Source of the DNA: Rugalucina vietnamica
Taxonomy: Eukaryota > Mollusca > Bivalvia > Lucinida > Lucinidae
Assembly: GCA_964017185.1 (NCBI GenBank)
Contig: OZ024871.1
Location: forward strand, 31,782,488 to 31,846,487
Length of the DNA stretch: 64,000 nucleotides
Reading direction: 5' to 3'
Shown here: positions 48,194 through 59,865 of the stretch, piece after piece
Position numbering within the stretch: the first letter of the stretch is position 1
How the letters are laid out: every line of letters begins with the position of its first letter
Notes under the pieces: model-generated
The model's input: the letters and a program-made list of their open reading frames with translations, nothing else
What the model was told of the DNA's origin: nothing
Databases searched by the model: none
Made by a program: the position numbers and the translations under genes

Positions 48194-48921
48194 TCTGGGC
48201 CCAGTTGTTCAAAAATAACAATGTCGTTAATTAACGATTCATTAAAATTTCAAAAGGCAATATTACAAATACAGTTATTTTTGTTGAAAAAATGTGAGAA
48301 TCCTTTGCATTGCCAAGGATTCTCACATTTTTTCAACAAAAAATAACAGTGTATTTGCTAATGTAGTCGGCATTTACTTAACGAGTTGAGGTCTTAACGA
48401 TGACGTTAAGGCAAAAAAAAAAAAAATTTGCAGTTTGCACATTCAGCAAGGACTGTTCACTGGCATGTCTAATCTGAAAATGATAGCAAAGGACAAATGA
48501 GTTGAAATGACAATATTTTTTTCATTTATAACATATACTATATTCGTGAGCAGTAAAATATTGCCATTTGCAGAATCACTATGTACGCTTACAGGCACAA
48601 TTGCAGATTTGAGTGCTTTGAAACAGTAATGCATTATCACCTGTACCTTAAGTGTTTGCTGAAGTATCATGTGGACCAAGTGGAAGCTTCATCCAAATAA
48701 AAAAAGTTGAATTGAAGTTTTAACTAAGAAGCTGTGCATGTGCACTGGAGGAGAAAACAGTTTTGTACATCTATGTTCAGGTATTTTACATGGTAAGGCT
48801 TCCCTCAAAAAAAAAAAATCCCTACCTATCGACCAATTTTTTTTTCTGGCATGTTAGCGGAAACATTCTTTTTTTTTTTTTTTTTGCCTAAGCTAACGAA
48901 GATTTGAACAATTGGACCCAG
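48194..48921. mobile_element. MITE-like element with GGGCCCAGTTGTTC ends
   Basis: Inverted ends TCTGGGCCCAGTTGTTCAAA and TTTGAACAATTGGACCCAGA. It contains a near-perfect long hairpin at 48268-48354 and A/T runs. The target duplication is not resolved. Confidence 0.55.
48268..48354. repeat. near-perfect 40-bp-arm hairpin
   Basis: AAAAAATGTGAGAATCCTT pairs with AAGGATTCTCACATTTTTT across a short GCATTGCC loop. The pairing extends outward through GTTATTTTTGTTG. Confidence 0.85.
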
Positions 48922-50056
48922 ATGATCATCACATCACATTCTTCCATCATAATTACTGTAGCTTTTAAGTGTGCAAGTGTTACTATAACCATATTGTGAC
49001 TTAGTCCAGTTTTTAGGCAAACAGGCTGAAGAAAACATAGTATGACTAGAAGAAGACTGTTCGAACCAGACAAATTTTGTCTGTTTCTATAATTTGAAAC
49101 CATAGGCAGTTCCTTTATAACATAATCAAACTATGTTAGGTCCACAGAACTTAAAAATAAAATGAATCGCTAAACAAAAGGATATTTTATAGTTAACCAA
49201 AGATAAACCAGACATTCTGACATGGCTGTGCTATAAATAAGGCTGCCTTTTATCGTATAGTGTTATAGACAAACAGCATATTAAAGCCATATTATTTGTC
49301 TCCTATAGGCTTCTGAAACATTTAATTTTTTCTGCAAAGTGATAACATTGGTCCATTGTGCCAACCAGCTACACTGCCTTGACCCATCTGCCTGAAAACT
49401 GGATTTTACAGTTATTTTCTGTAGTTCTTATGTTTTACAATTCTGTACATTAGTACATCTTATTTCAAAACAAAAGGTAGAAGACTTTTGCCCAACTAGC
49501 CAAATGTTCCATATAACCTACTAAACTAATCAGAAACTTATTAGTTCTCTCGATCATCTTTAAAACAGAAGTATAATTCTGAAATCAGCATTAAAATCTA
49601 TTCTTGTCACAAATATTGCACAAATGTTAGAAGCCCTATGCTTGTCGGCCAGGCCTAGATCAGGGATGCTCTATTAGTATTACTGCTCTGGGCACTGCAT
49701 TAGTATTCCTCAACATTTGCTTTGCTGTTATCCAGTATCCATCATAAAAATATGTCAAGATGGTGTATTTGAGTATTGTATTGAATGTTTTGTAGATGCG
49801 CTATAATGTATTTGGCAATCTGAATAAAGAATTGAATGGAACTATTGAATGGCACATGGCAGTGGTAAATCCCTGCTGAAGTCCTCCATGGACCTTAAAA
49901 GTACTGGTAGAGAGAAAGAAAGTGAATTATGTACATCTCTCTCTTCCGAGTCTGATACTCAACCACTGAATCACAGCACTCCATCTTTGCTGCAATATTA
50001 CATTACAAAAACATGCCCATGTAATATATAGATTTTTAAAACTTGTAGAAATCGAG
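48922..50056. other. no gene seen; possible 3' UTR or retrocopy remnant
   Basis: AT-rich. A plus-strand AATAAA at 49824 follows GCGCTATAATGTATTTGG, a string like those near the ends of some SINEs. No coding sequence is supported. Confidence 0.35.
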
Positions 50057-50085
50057 AAAAAAAAAAAAAAAAAAAAAAAAAAAAA
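50057..50085 (+). repeat. poly(A) run
   Basis: About 29 A residues. An AATAAA at 49824 lies ~230 bp upstream, which is too far for a simple retrocopy tail. Confidence 0.85.
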
Positions 50086-50109
50086 CAGTAGGAATTTTTT
50101 TTATATATT

Positions 50110-50235
50110 TTTCTTATTTTTGCTCAAAACAAAAGAATGCGGGTATACCTTTGAACCGCCCCCGGCGATGCAGTTCTAACGAGTACCCACAATCTGTGTT
50201 TTGGAGCAAAAATCAGAGAAATAGGTATACTCCTG
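50110..50235. repeat. GTGGGTAC hairpin MITE, interrupted copy
   Basis: Arms TTTTTGCTC.AAAACA and TGTTTTGGAGCAAAAA around GAACCGCCCCCGG. It is related to the hairpin at 41085-41225 and to a half copy at about 26432-26560. Confidence 0.6.
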
Positions 50236-50295
50236 CATACCCCAGTTTTACTATATATAAAGTAGGGTTTAAGGAGGTATAGATTATACGGACAT

Positions 50296-50838
50296 CAGGC
50301 CTAGAAAAATCCACACGTCTGCTCGTATTTACGAGTGAAAGTTCAATACGGGCGAGTGGAAATTTACCCCGGCTCGCCCGACAGGATGAGTAGCATTTTT
50401 GGGACTGACTCGAGGCAGTAAATATCCGTAAATGCAAAATCAGCTGAAGATTTCGTTTTCGAATGTCAACCGGATGTTTGCACTGCGTCACTAGTCCGCA
50501 GTAAATTGAATTCAATAAAATCCGGTACATGGTCCAAATACCGGAAAGCATTGGTCATTTTATTCACGGCGTGCCGTACTATCGAGACTTAAGACGTCCC
50601 GGGTTTTATCTCCATTTGATAAAACGGCTTACACCAAAAGTCAAATAATCGAGAATTTCCATTTTGATATCGAAAGTAGACAAAAATGTCGAAGCAGGGC
50701 CACATTAGTTTTTGATGATTTTTGTCTGTTTCGAAATCTAGATTTTAAGGACGAGTGCACCAGCAGTAAGGACGAGTGAAAATTGTTTACAACTCGCCCC
50801 ACTGGACGAGTAGGTCCTCAGAAAAATTTCTAGGCCTG
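50296..50838. mobile_element. 543-bp MITE with 6-bp TSD
   Basis: CAGGCCTAG...CTAGGCCTG ends and GGACAT duplications (50290-50295, 50839-50844). Motifs CTCGCCC, GACGAGT and GAGTG recur in both halves. It is inserted in a hairpin repeat whose uninterrupted form is seen near 26535. Confidence 0.75.
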
Positions 50839-51293
50839 GGACATGTTTTCGTGATGTAAATCACATAGAAGATTTACATACTTTTGTTCTAAGCAGCTAG
50901 ATTTTTTTTTCAAGGTGCACGTGGCATGCATACCAACAAATTGTACTTGATTTCTGACAGTACTTTTTAGCATAAAATTATCATACACACATTTTATCTA
51001 CTCTTCATCTGAGAAAATGTGTATTTCAATCATAATCATTTGATTCAAACAACAATAAATCTAATATATTCCGTGCACAAGTCTTGTTTACTTGCAATAA
51101 TAGCATACAAAAAATTATCAACCACAAAACCAAGACATTTCAGATGAGTCAAATGTTTGACAAAAAAAAAAATGAAATAATTACATTAGCATTTTGTTGC
51201 TTAAAAATATGAAACATGATTGTGATCAAAAATGTAAAATATGATGGTTGTTTACACAAAATAAATATGCCCTGCACTATTTGAGCCCTATCA

Positions 51294-51516
51294 TGAGAAA
51301 CTGGCTTTTTGTACATGTGAAAACAAAGGCTCTGATCAGCTGTATAGTAATTGCACAGCTGATCGGTGCCTTTGTTTTTGCTTCATAAATAGTATAATTC
51401 CTTTTCTTCTTAAATCCGAAATTTCAAGCTTCTGGCCTTTTGCCAAGACTCATAAGGCCAGTTTGTGTTGGACCTGGTCGGAAATCCCGAAAACCGGTTT
51501 TCTTGCGTCGCAGCTC
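51294..51516 (+). mobile_element. foldback MITE, TGAGAA subfamily
   Basis: Starts TGAGAAACTGG and ends TTTTCTTGCGTCGCAGCTC. Hairpin GATCAGCTGTATAGTAATTG. Confidence 0.75.
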
Positions 51517-51519
51517 TAA

Positions 51520-51602
51520 TAGTACTGGTTAATGCCCAAGAAGCAGAGGCTCCATCTCACCATGACTGTTAACTTGTTGACAGGGATATCTACACACACA
51601 GC
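51520..51602 (+). repeat. SINE tail fragment
   Basis: AGTACTGGTTAATGCCC...CATGACTGTTAACTTG...ACACACAC matches the 3' part of the SINE at 13689-13890. The tRNA head is missing. Confidence 0.5.
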
Positions 51603-51884
51603 AAAGAAACAGCCAACATTAATTGTCCTACACTCTACTGCTGGGCCACCTCACTTCCGTGTCACTACCTAGTGTAAATAGTAAAGAACGATAAGACTGC
51701 AAACAAATAATCATGCGACAGTGTTCTGCCATCATCAATATGTACACATACCAAAATAAATTTAACACATTTTCATCAATATTCAATCCCATATACACTT
51801 CAAAAACCAGTCTGTCCACTCACTCTATCAAAATATGCCTTTTTTTCTGGATTTTGTTATGATTATTTTACCTCCAAATACAAA

Positions 51885-54287
51885 ACCAGAGGACCAATGG
51901 TCCTGTAAACGCTCACCTGAGATCTGCTGAATATACATGTACCAATAAACATGTTTTAATATAATGGTATTTAACCCCAGTGTAAGGGCAGATGAAGCCC
52001 TAGAGCGATTTTCTTTTTTCAGAATAATCAATATTCTGTCCATTTGCCAATTTCCTGCTGGCTTTTCCCTTCAAATGACATTTTAACAGTTTTTCCCATT
52101 CAAATTCATGGGCAACCCATGTTGACCTTGCCATAAACTGGGTCAAGGTTGTCACAGGTAATGATTTAGATATACATTGTAGTACTTTAGCCATCGATGC
52201 TTCACTCCAAAGTTCATGGAAATTTGTCAAATGGTTCAGAGAAAAAGATTTATATGGGCATTGCGGCCATCTTGGTAATGAAACCTAGATTATTAATAAA
52301 CTCATTGGTTCCCCCATCCTATAGATGCTTCAGATAAAATTTGGCTTAAATTGGCTAAGTGGTTTCAGAGGAGAAGAATTTATATGCATAATGTCCCAGG
52401 GTGGGGGAAGATGAGCCCCAGGGATCCATTTTTTTTTCAGAATCATTAATATTCAGTCCTACTGCCCATTTCCTGTAAGACTTTCACTTTATATGACATT
52501 TTAAAGTTCTCCAGTTCAAATGCATTGGTGACCTATGTTGAAGGCTTGCCGTAAAAAAGGTCAAGGTCATCACAGGGTCATGATTTATATACACATTGTA
52601 GTGCTTGAGCCATAGATGCTTCATGCCAAGTATCGTTGAAATTGGTCCACCGGTTCTGGAGAAGAAGATTTTTGAGGGGTTTTTACCATATATGGGCATG
52701 GCGGCCATTTTGGTCATGTGACCTGGATTTCTTATATACATATTGGTTCCCCCTTCCTATTGATGCTTCACATAAAATTTGGCTTTGATTGGCCAAGCGG
52801 TTTCAGAGAAGATGATGTTTGAATATGATGGTAATGTACAGGTATATTGCCCCGGGGTGGGAGCAGATGAGCCCCTGGGGTCAAAATTTTTCAGAATCAT
52901 CAATATTCAGTCCCACTGCCCATTTCCTGCAAGATTTTCACTTTAAATGACATTTTAAAATTTTTCCCCATTCAAATGCATTGGTGACCTATGTTGACCT
53001 TGCGGTAAAGAAGGTCAAGGTCATCTCAGGGTCACGATTTATATACATATTGTAGTGCTTGAGCCATCAATGCTTCATGCCAAGTTTTGATGAAATCCGT
53101 CCATTGGTTCTGGAGAAGAAGATTTTTGAAGGGTTTTTACCATATATGGGCATGGCGGCCATCTTGGTCATGTGACCTGAATTTATTTACACATTGGTTC
53201 CCCCTTCCTCTTGATGCTTCACATAAAATTTGGCTTTGATTGGCCAAGCGAATTCAGAGGAGATGATGTTTGAATATTATGGTAATGTACAGGTATATTG
53301 CCCCGGGATGGGGGCAGATGAGCCCCTGAGGTCAAAATTTTTCAGAATCATCAATATTCAGTCCCACTGCCCATTTCCTGCAAGATTTTCACTTTAAATG
53401 ACATTTTAAAATTTTTCCCCATTCAAATGCATTGGTGACCTATGTTGACCTTGCCGTAAAGAAGGTCAAGGTCATCTCAGGGTCACGATTTATATACATA
53501 TTGTAGTGCTTGAGCCATCAATGCTTCATGCCAAGTTTTGATGAAATCCGTCCATTGGTTCTGGAGAAGAAGATTTTTGAAGGGTTTTTACCATATATGG
53601 GCATAGCGGCCATCTTGGTCATGTGACCTGGATTTCTTATTTACACATTGGTTCTCCCTTCCTCTTGATGCTTCACATAAAATTTGGCTTTGATTGGCCA
53701 AGCCAATTCAGAGGAGATGATGTTTGAATATTATGGTAATGTACAGGTATATTGCCCCGGGGTGGGGGCAGATGAGCCCCTGGGGTCAAAATTTTTTTTC
53801 AGAATCATCAATATTCAGTCCTACTGCCCATTTCCTGCAAGATTTTCACTTTAAATGACACTTAAAAATTTTTCCCCATTCAAATGCATTGGCAACCTAT
53901 GTTGACCTTGCCGTAAAATAGGTCAAGGTCATCACAGGGTCATGATTTATATACACATTGTAGTGCTTGAGCCATCAATGCTTCATGCCAAGTTTCGTTG
54001 AAATCGGTCCACTGGTTCTGGAGAAGAAGATTTTTGAAGGGTTTTTACCATATATGGGCATGGCGGCCATCTTGGTCATGTGACCTGGATTTCTTATATA
54101 CACATTGGTTCCCCCTTCCTATTGATGCTTCACATAAAATTTGACTTTGATTGGCCAAGCGGTTTCAGAGAAGAAGATCTTTGAAAATGGTGGACGACGG
54201 ACGACGGACGACGACGCCGACGGACGGACGCCGGGTGCCTCCCTATCCTATAACCTCACCTGAGAGCCTTCGGCTCAGGTGAGCTAA
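51885..54287 (+). mobile_element. hairpin-ended element with five ~450-bp units
   Basis: Left end ACCAGAGGACCAATGGTCC, right end a GACGACGGACG run and a terminal hairpin (54255-54285). The conserved core recurs at about 52256, 52694, 53148, 53599 and 54056 (spacing 438-457 bp). Each full unit contains CCATATATGG, GGCCATCTTGG and GGTCATGTGACC, plus AAGGTCAAGGTCAT. Confidence 0.85.
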
Positions 54288-54338
54288 TAATCTAAAACCT
54301 TGTTATTGTGCTGGTCTATGATACCATTGATTGATTAA

Positions 54339-54624
54339 TGCACCTTTCATTTGTAACCACAGCCCCCTCCCACCTACGGGGTAGGGCGGGGATGACTTTT
54401 CAGTTTTTAGTGCCCTGCTATAAGCCCTACCCCAGGGTACAAACTAGAGGTCAAAACTATGGTCTTTGCACGGCCCATCATAATTAAATTTCCCTGAGAC
54501 AAAGACCTTGATGTCAAAACCTGCACTGCTGCGACAATCAAAAAGTAAATCCCCCACACTTTAGCCAAGCTATCCCCCACCCTTCCCCATAGATAGGGGG
54601 CAGTGGTTACAAATGACTAGTGCA
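54339..54624. mobile_element. 286-bp MITE with TAA TSD
   Basis: TIR about 30 bp (TGCACCTTTCATTTGTAACC versus TGCACTAGTCATTTGTAACC, both then CAC.GCCCCC). TAA lies on both sides (54336-54338, 54625-54627), as in PIF/Harbinger-derived MITEs. Confidence 0.82.
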
Positions 54625-54627
54625 TAA

Positions 54628-55225
54628 ATGACACTTGTGTCTGTAAACTGTATCCTAATTATTAAGATTTTTACCGTAGACGAAAAGCATGAAAATAATT
54701 TAGTGTTCAACACATGAAGTTCAGAATCAAATAGCTTTCACTGACCTACATAGATTACAGATCCAGCAGGCCATGACAAAATATGATAAGAAAAGTGTCA
54801 GCTGAACTGCAGAGACTATTAAAAGTCAGCAAAATCCAGGGCTTCATGTAACTTTGAAGACACATTTCTATTTTTTATAGTCATATTTGGAATAATTTTC
54901 TCAGATATCTAACATAAAGGCAGTGTCTGTTATGAGACTATATCACAAGTTAACAGGTCCATAACATCATGATAACACATTATTATATACAAAATATCAG
55001 CCATGTCATGAGAAGACCTGTTAATGTCATGCACTACCAACCATTTAGGTAAACTGGGGAAAGCGCTGTAGGCTGCAAAGCCATAACCGATTCTCTAAAG
55101 CCCAAACACAATGTTAGGCCAAAGAAGACTTGATTAAAGCAAAATCCTAGCCAACAGATTGTCCAATGGCATGGCTGATCAGTGAAATCATATAATAAAG
55201 AAATCACATGATAAGAGCTACTTCA
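54628..55225. other. no gene seen; region downstream of WAPL
   Basis: Between the TAA-flanked MITE and a foldback MITE, left of the last WAPL exon. It could contain 3' UTR sequence, but no clear minus-strand poly(A) signal fixes an end. Confidence 0.4.
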
Positions 55226-55450
55226 TGAGAAGATCAGATTTTGCCTAGGCGTAAACAAAGGTGCAGATCAGCTGTGCAGTAACTGCACAGCTGATCAGCG
55301 CCTTTGATTACTCTACTCAGATAGTACAATCTTTCTTCTATTTAAATCTAAAGTTTCAAGCCTTTAGCCATCTTCTGTGGCCGTATAGGGCCGGTTTGTG
55401 TCAGACCTGGTCTGAACCACAAAAGACTGGTTTTCTCACGTTGCAGTTCA
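55226..55450 (+). mobile_element. foldback MITE, TGAGAA subfamily
   Basis: Hairpin CAGCTGTGCAGTAACTGCAC with near-perfect arms. It ends GGTTTTCTCACGTTGCAGTT. Confidence 0.78.
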
Positions 55451-55695
55451 TATTATAAGCCCAATTTTCTTATTTCTCAATTAAAACTTGTGCTGTGGGT
55501 GTGAAAGTTGGGATTAAATGAGCACCAACAACACAGAATTTTATGGAAATAATCACAAACTTAATCCCTCATTTACATTCAACTCACTTTCTCAAGCCCA
55601 CTGACAACAATAACAATTCACATTTCATCATTTCATGTATATGTAATAATGTATTAATGTTTATGTACAAAGTTTCCGTTGGTCATAGACTGGTG

Positions 55696-55764
55696 CTATG
55701 AAAAGGCCTCCAGAATCTGTATGACTCTCTCTATCGACTTTCCTCCTGCTGAACCCTGGCCAGT
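55696..55764 (-). CDS. WAPL: WAPL homologue, terminal coding exon
   Basis: This is the last coding exon of the minus-strand WAPL gene, a cohesin-release factor that acts in the nucleus with PDS5. It follows an acceptor reading TATATTCCAG and encodes 22 residues plus a TAG stop. It starts in phase 0, matching the phase-0 end of the exon at 59770-59865. The peptide GGKSIERVIQILEAFS aligns with the extreme C-terminus of animal WAPL as I remember it (GQKSISRVIEYLEHC in human). The intron just upstream is 4005 bp and its last ~28 bases abut the end of a repeat element. The 3' UTR is not delimited: no convincing minus-strand poly(A) signal was found close by. The identification rests on the joint match of three consecutive exons. 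Confidence 0.92.
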   Translation of the reverse strand, partial: TGQGSAGGKSIERVIQILEAFS

Positions 55765-55791
55765 CTGGAATATAATACAAAACCAGAGGAC

Positions 55792-58700
55792 CATTGGTCC
55801 TGAGAACGCTCACCTGAAGCCTGATCTTGGAGTATTGAGTCATAATGAAATGACCTTGACCTTGAATACTCACACACCTTTATTGACTTCATAAGTTGTC
55901 TGCATCTGCAAAGTTTCAGGTCTCAGGCTGCAATAGTTTCCAAACCCAGTGATTTCTGAGAAAACCATAATTTTAATTTTGATATTTAAATGACCTTGGG
56001 CCAAGGTCAAGACATGACCTTGGCCTTCATTAATTACTTACCTTCATTGACTCCATTATTTGTCTGCATCTAGCAACTTTCAGGTCTCAGGCTGCAACAG
56101 TTTGTTTTCGCCTTTTCCCATGTGAAAGCCTATGTTTCCAAAATTGACCTTGCCGTAAAATAGGTCAAGGTCATCATAGGGTCATCATTTCAACAAACTA
56201 TGATGGGCTGGAGTCCCAAATGCTACATACCAAAATTGGCCTGCCGGTTCTGGAGAAGATTTTTGAAAGGTTTTTACCATATATGGGCGTGGCGGCCATC
56301 TTGGTCATGTGATCTGGATTTCGCGATCAAACTTTCCTCTCCCCTACCCATGGATGCTACACATAAAATTTCACTTTGATTTGCCAAGCAGTTTCAGAGA
56401 AGATCTTTGAAAAGTGTGTATGTACAACAGACTGGCCAAGGTCAAGAGATGACCTTGACCTATATTAATCACATACCTTCATCTACTCCATTAGTTGTTT
56501 GCATCTACCACTTTTCAGGCCTCAGGCTGCAATAGTTTTCAAAAAATCCATAGTTTTCACTTCTTCCTGTGTAAAAGCCTATGTTTCCAAATTTGACCTT
56601 GCCTTAAAATAGGTCAAGGTCATCCAAGGGTCATCATTTGATCAAACTATGATGGGCTGAGGTCCCCGATGCTACATACAAAGTTTCTTGGAAATCGGCC
56701 CACCGGTTCTGGAGAAGAAGATTTTTGAAGGGTTTTTACCATATATGGGAGTGGCGGCCATCTTGGTCATGTGACCTGGATTTCGCAATCAAACTTTCTT
56801 CTCCCCTACCCATGGATGCTCCACATAAAATTTCACTATGATTGGCCGCGCAGTTTCAGAGAAGAAGATCTCTGAAAACTGTGTATGGACAACAGACTGG
56901 CCGAGGTCAAGAGATGACCTTGACCTATATTAATCACATACCTTCATCTACTCCATTAGTTGTTTGCATCTACCACTTTTCAGGCCTCAGGATGCAATAG
57001 TTTTCAAACAATCCATAGTTTTCACTTTTTCCCATGTAAAAGCCTATGTTTCCATTTGACCTTGCCATAAAATAGGTCAAGGTCATCCAAGGGTCATCAT
57101 TTTATCAAACTATGATGTGCTGAGGTCCTCAATGCTACATACCAAGTTTCGTGGAAATCGGCCAGCCAGTTCTGGAGAAGAAGATTTTTGAGTGGTTTTT
57201 ACCATATATGGGCATGGCGGCCATCTTGGTCATGTGACCTGGATTTCGCGATCAAACTTTCGTCTCCCCTACCCATGGATGCTCCACATAAAATTTCACT
57301 TTGATTGGCCAAGCAGTTTCAGAGAAGAAGATCTTTGAAAAGTGTGTATGGACAACAGACTGGCCAAGGTCAAGAGATGACCTTGACCTATATTAATCAC
57401 ATACCTTCATCTACTCCATTAGTTGTTTGCATCTACCACTTTTCAGGCCTCAGGATGCAATAGTTTTCAAAAATTCCATAGTTTTCACTTTTTCCCATGT
57501 AAAAGCCTATGTTTCCAAAATTGACCTTGCCGCAAAATAGGTCAAGGTCACATAAGGGTCATCCTTTTATCAAACTATGATGGGCTGAAGTCCCCCATGC
57601 TACATACCAAGTTTCGTGGAAATCGGCCCACCGGTTCTGGAGAAGAAGATTTTTGAGTGGTTTTTACCATATATGGGCATGGCGGCCATCTTGGTCATGT
57701 GACCTGGATTTCGCTATCAAACTTTCCTCTCCCCTACCCATGGATGCTCCACAAAAAATTTCACTTTGATTAACCGCCCAGTTTCAGAGAAGATCTTTGT
57801 AAAGTGTGTATGGACAACAGACTGGCCAAGGTCAAGAGATGACCTTGACCTATATTAATCACATACCTTCATCTACTCCATTAGTTGTTTGCATCTACCA
57901 CTTTTCAGGCCTCAGGCTGCAATAGTTTTCAAAAAATCCATAGTTTTCACTTTTTCCCATGTAAAAGCCTATGTTTCCAAAATTGACCTTGCCGTAAAAT
58001 AGGTCAAGGTCATCCTATGGTCATTATTTTATCAAACTATAATGGGCTGAAGTCCCCGATGCTACATACCAAGTTTCGTGGAAATCGGCCCACCGGTTCT
58101 GGAGAAGAAGATTTTTGAGTAGTTTTTACCATATATGGGCGTGGCGGCCATCTTGGTCATGTGACCTGGATTTCGCGATCAAACTTTCGTCTGCCCTACC
58201 CATGGATGCTCCACATAAAATTTCAACTTGATTGGCCCAGCAGTTTCAGAGAAGAAGATCTTTGAAAAGTGTGTATGGACGACAGACTGGCCAAGGTCAA
58301 GAGATGACCTTGACCTAAATTAATCACATACCTTCATCTACTCCATTAGTTGTTTGCATCTACCACTTTTCAGGCCTCAGGCTGCAATAGATTTCAAAAA
58401 ATCCATAGTTTTCACTTTTTCCCATGTAAAAGCCTATGTTTCCAAAATTGACCTTGCCATAAAATAGGTCAAGGTCATCCTATGGTCATCATTTTATCAA
58501 ACTATGATGGGCTGAAGTCCCCGATGCTACATACTAAGTTTCGTGGAAATCGGCCCACCGGTTCTGGAGAAGAAGATTTTTGAAGGGTTTTTACCATATA
58601 TGGGCGTGGTGGCCATCTTGGTCATGTGACCTGAATTTCGCGATCAAACTTGAAATGCCACTACCCAAGGAGGCTCCACATAAAATTTCAACTAGATCGG

Positions 58701-58826
58701 CCAAGCGGTTTCAGAGAAGAAGATCTTTGAAATTGTGGACGACGACGGACGACGGACGACGGACGGACGCCGGATCATGGCTATCCTATTAGCTCACCTT
58801 GTGAGCCTTCGGCTCAGGTGAGCTAA
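55792..58826 (+). mobile_element. hairpin-ended element with six ~463-bp units, in the last WAPL intron
   Basis: Left end ACCAGAGGACCATTGGTCC lies 28 bp from the WAPL terminal exon; the right-end hairpin is at 58791-58824 after a GACGACGGACGAC run. The core recurs at 56285, 56747, 57210, 57675, 58137 and 58602 (spacing 462-465 bp). The body differs from the element at 51885, but the core and ends are shared. It is oriented opposite to the gene. Confidence 0.87.
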
Positions 58827-59175
58827 AAAAACAAAATTTAACACAATGATAGAATTATAAACTTTTTCGAGCAGCCAAAATGTGTCAGTCCTACTATTGC
58901 AGCCTTGATTCTCAAGATACTCACTGAGAAAAGAGAAAGGGCTCCGAAATGCTGACATACTTGTAACCTAATGGTATTTTTCCGGTGTTACCATGTCATA
59001 GCTGATATAGCTGATGTAATAAAAGAGATAAAAGAATGTAAGAAAGACATCAGAAATGCCTTTTAGTTCTTTATTATATGACCTTTAATAAAACTGCTGT
59101 TCACTGGCAAAGGGTCAGAATTGCTTTCAGGCCACTTAAATGTTTTGTGATAACAAGCTAATTTGAATGAAAATA

Positions 59176-59411
59176 TGAGCCACCTCGTGGAAAAACCAAC
59201 AATGTGGTTTCCGAACAAGTCCGACACAAACCAGCCTGTACAGTCACAGAAGATGGTTAGAGGCTTGAAATTTTGTATTTAACTAGAAGAGGGGTTGTAC
59301 TATCCGTGTAGCGAAAACAAAGGCGCAGATCAGCTTCGCGGTAACCACGAAGCTGATCTGTGTCTTTGTTTTCGCCTATGCAGATTGTTGGTTTTCCCAT
59401 GAGGCGGCTCA
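59176..59411 (-). mobile_element. foldback MITE in the last WAPL intron
   Basis: TGAGCCACCTCGTGG...CCCATGAGGCGGCTCA, TA on both sides, and the central hairpin with GCTTCGCGGTAACCACGAAG. It lies 358 bp from the penultimate WAPL exon. Confidence 0.87.
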
Positions 59412-59769
59412 TATCATAGGGGTTGCCACAACTTTGTTGGCATGGATCCATTACACATCTAGCTGTCTTTTTTTTATTATTTTTATAGATTCAAAGCAGT
59501 AGGTTAAACTATAGAGAATGTGCATACCCCAATTATTAAGTGCCCAAGGGATAAATTTTTAATGGAAAAAAAAACCTGTCTACTTAATATTATCCTGTAC
59601 GAGGAGTGTCAGGGAATGCTTTGACAATGTATGAGCTAGATGTGGCGATCAATTTCAGCGTTACATCAATTCTTCTTTCCCTTGGTTAAACGCTTTTGCG
59701 CCCAGGCCCTTCAGTGATATTTAGACTAGTTATGAAATGCCTTATCCATTATAAAAGTGGGAAACTTAC

Positions 59770-59865
59770 GGTTAAGTTCATAAAGCCCAGGAATTTTCTC
59801 AACATGTAGATCATAGACTTGAAATTCTGGTCGGGTAAATGGTTCTTCACTTTCAAAGCACACTC
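59770..59865 (-). CDS. WAPL: WAPL homologue, penultimate coding exon
   Basis: This 96-bp exon encodes exactly 32 codons in phase 0. It lies between an acceptor (TTTTTTATTCAG) and a canonical donor (GTAAGTTTC) on the minus strand. The encoded ...SMIYMLRKFLGFMNLT matches the conserved WAPL C-terminal segment (human ...SIMTEMLKKFLSFMNLT). It belongs to the all-helical C-terminal WAPL domain that contacts cohesin. The intron upstream (59866-62485) holds a degenerate foldback MITE and a 1.3-kb Harbinger-like element. The intron downstream (55765-59769) holds a 3-kb repeat-bearing element and another foldback MITE. Confidence 0.94.

Noticed and set aside
49824..49829. AATAAA as the end of a host gene
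   Set aside because: No upstream coding sequence on the plus strand could be recognised, and such hexamers are frequent in AT-rich DNA.
51885..58826. Helitron identity for the hairpin-ended elements
   Set aside because: The 3' hairpin plus CTAA is suggestive, but there is no consistent 5' TC and the base after CTAA is not always T. Kept as an open question.
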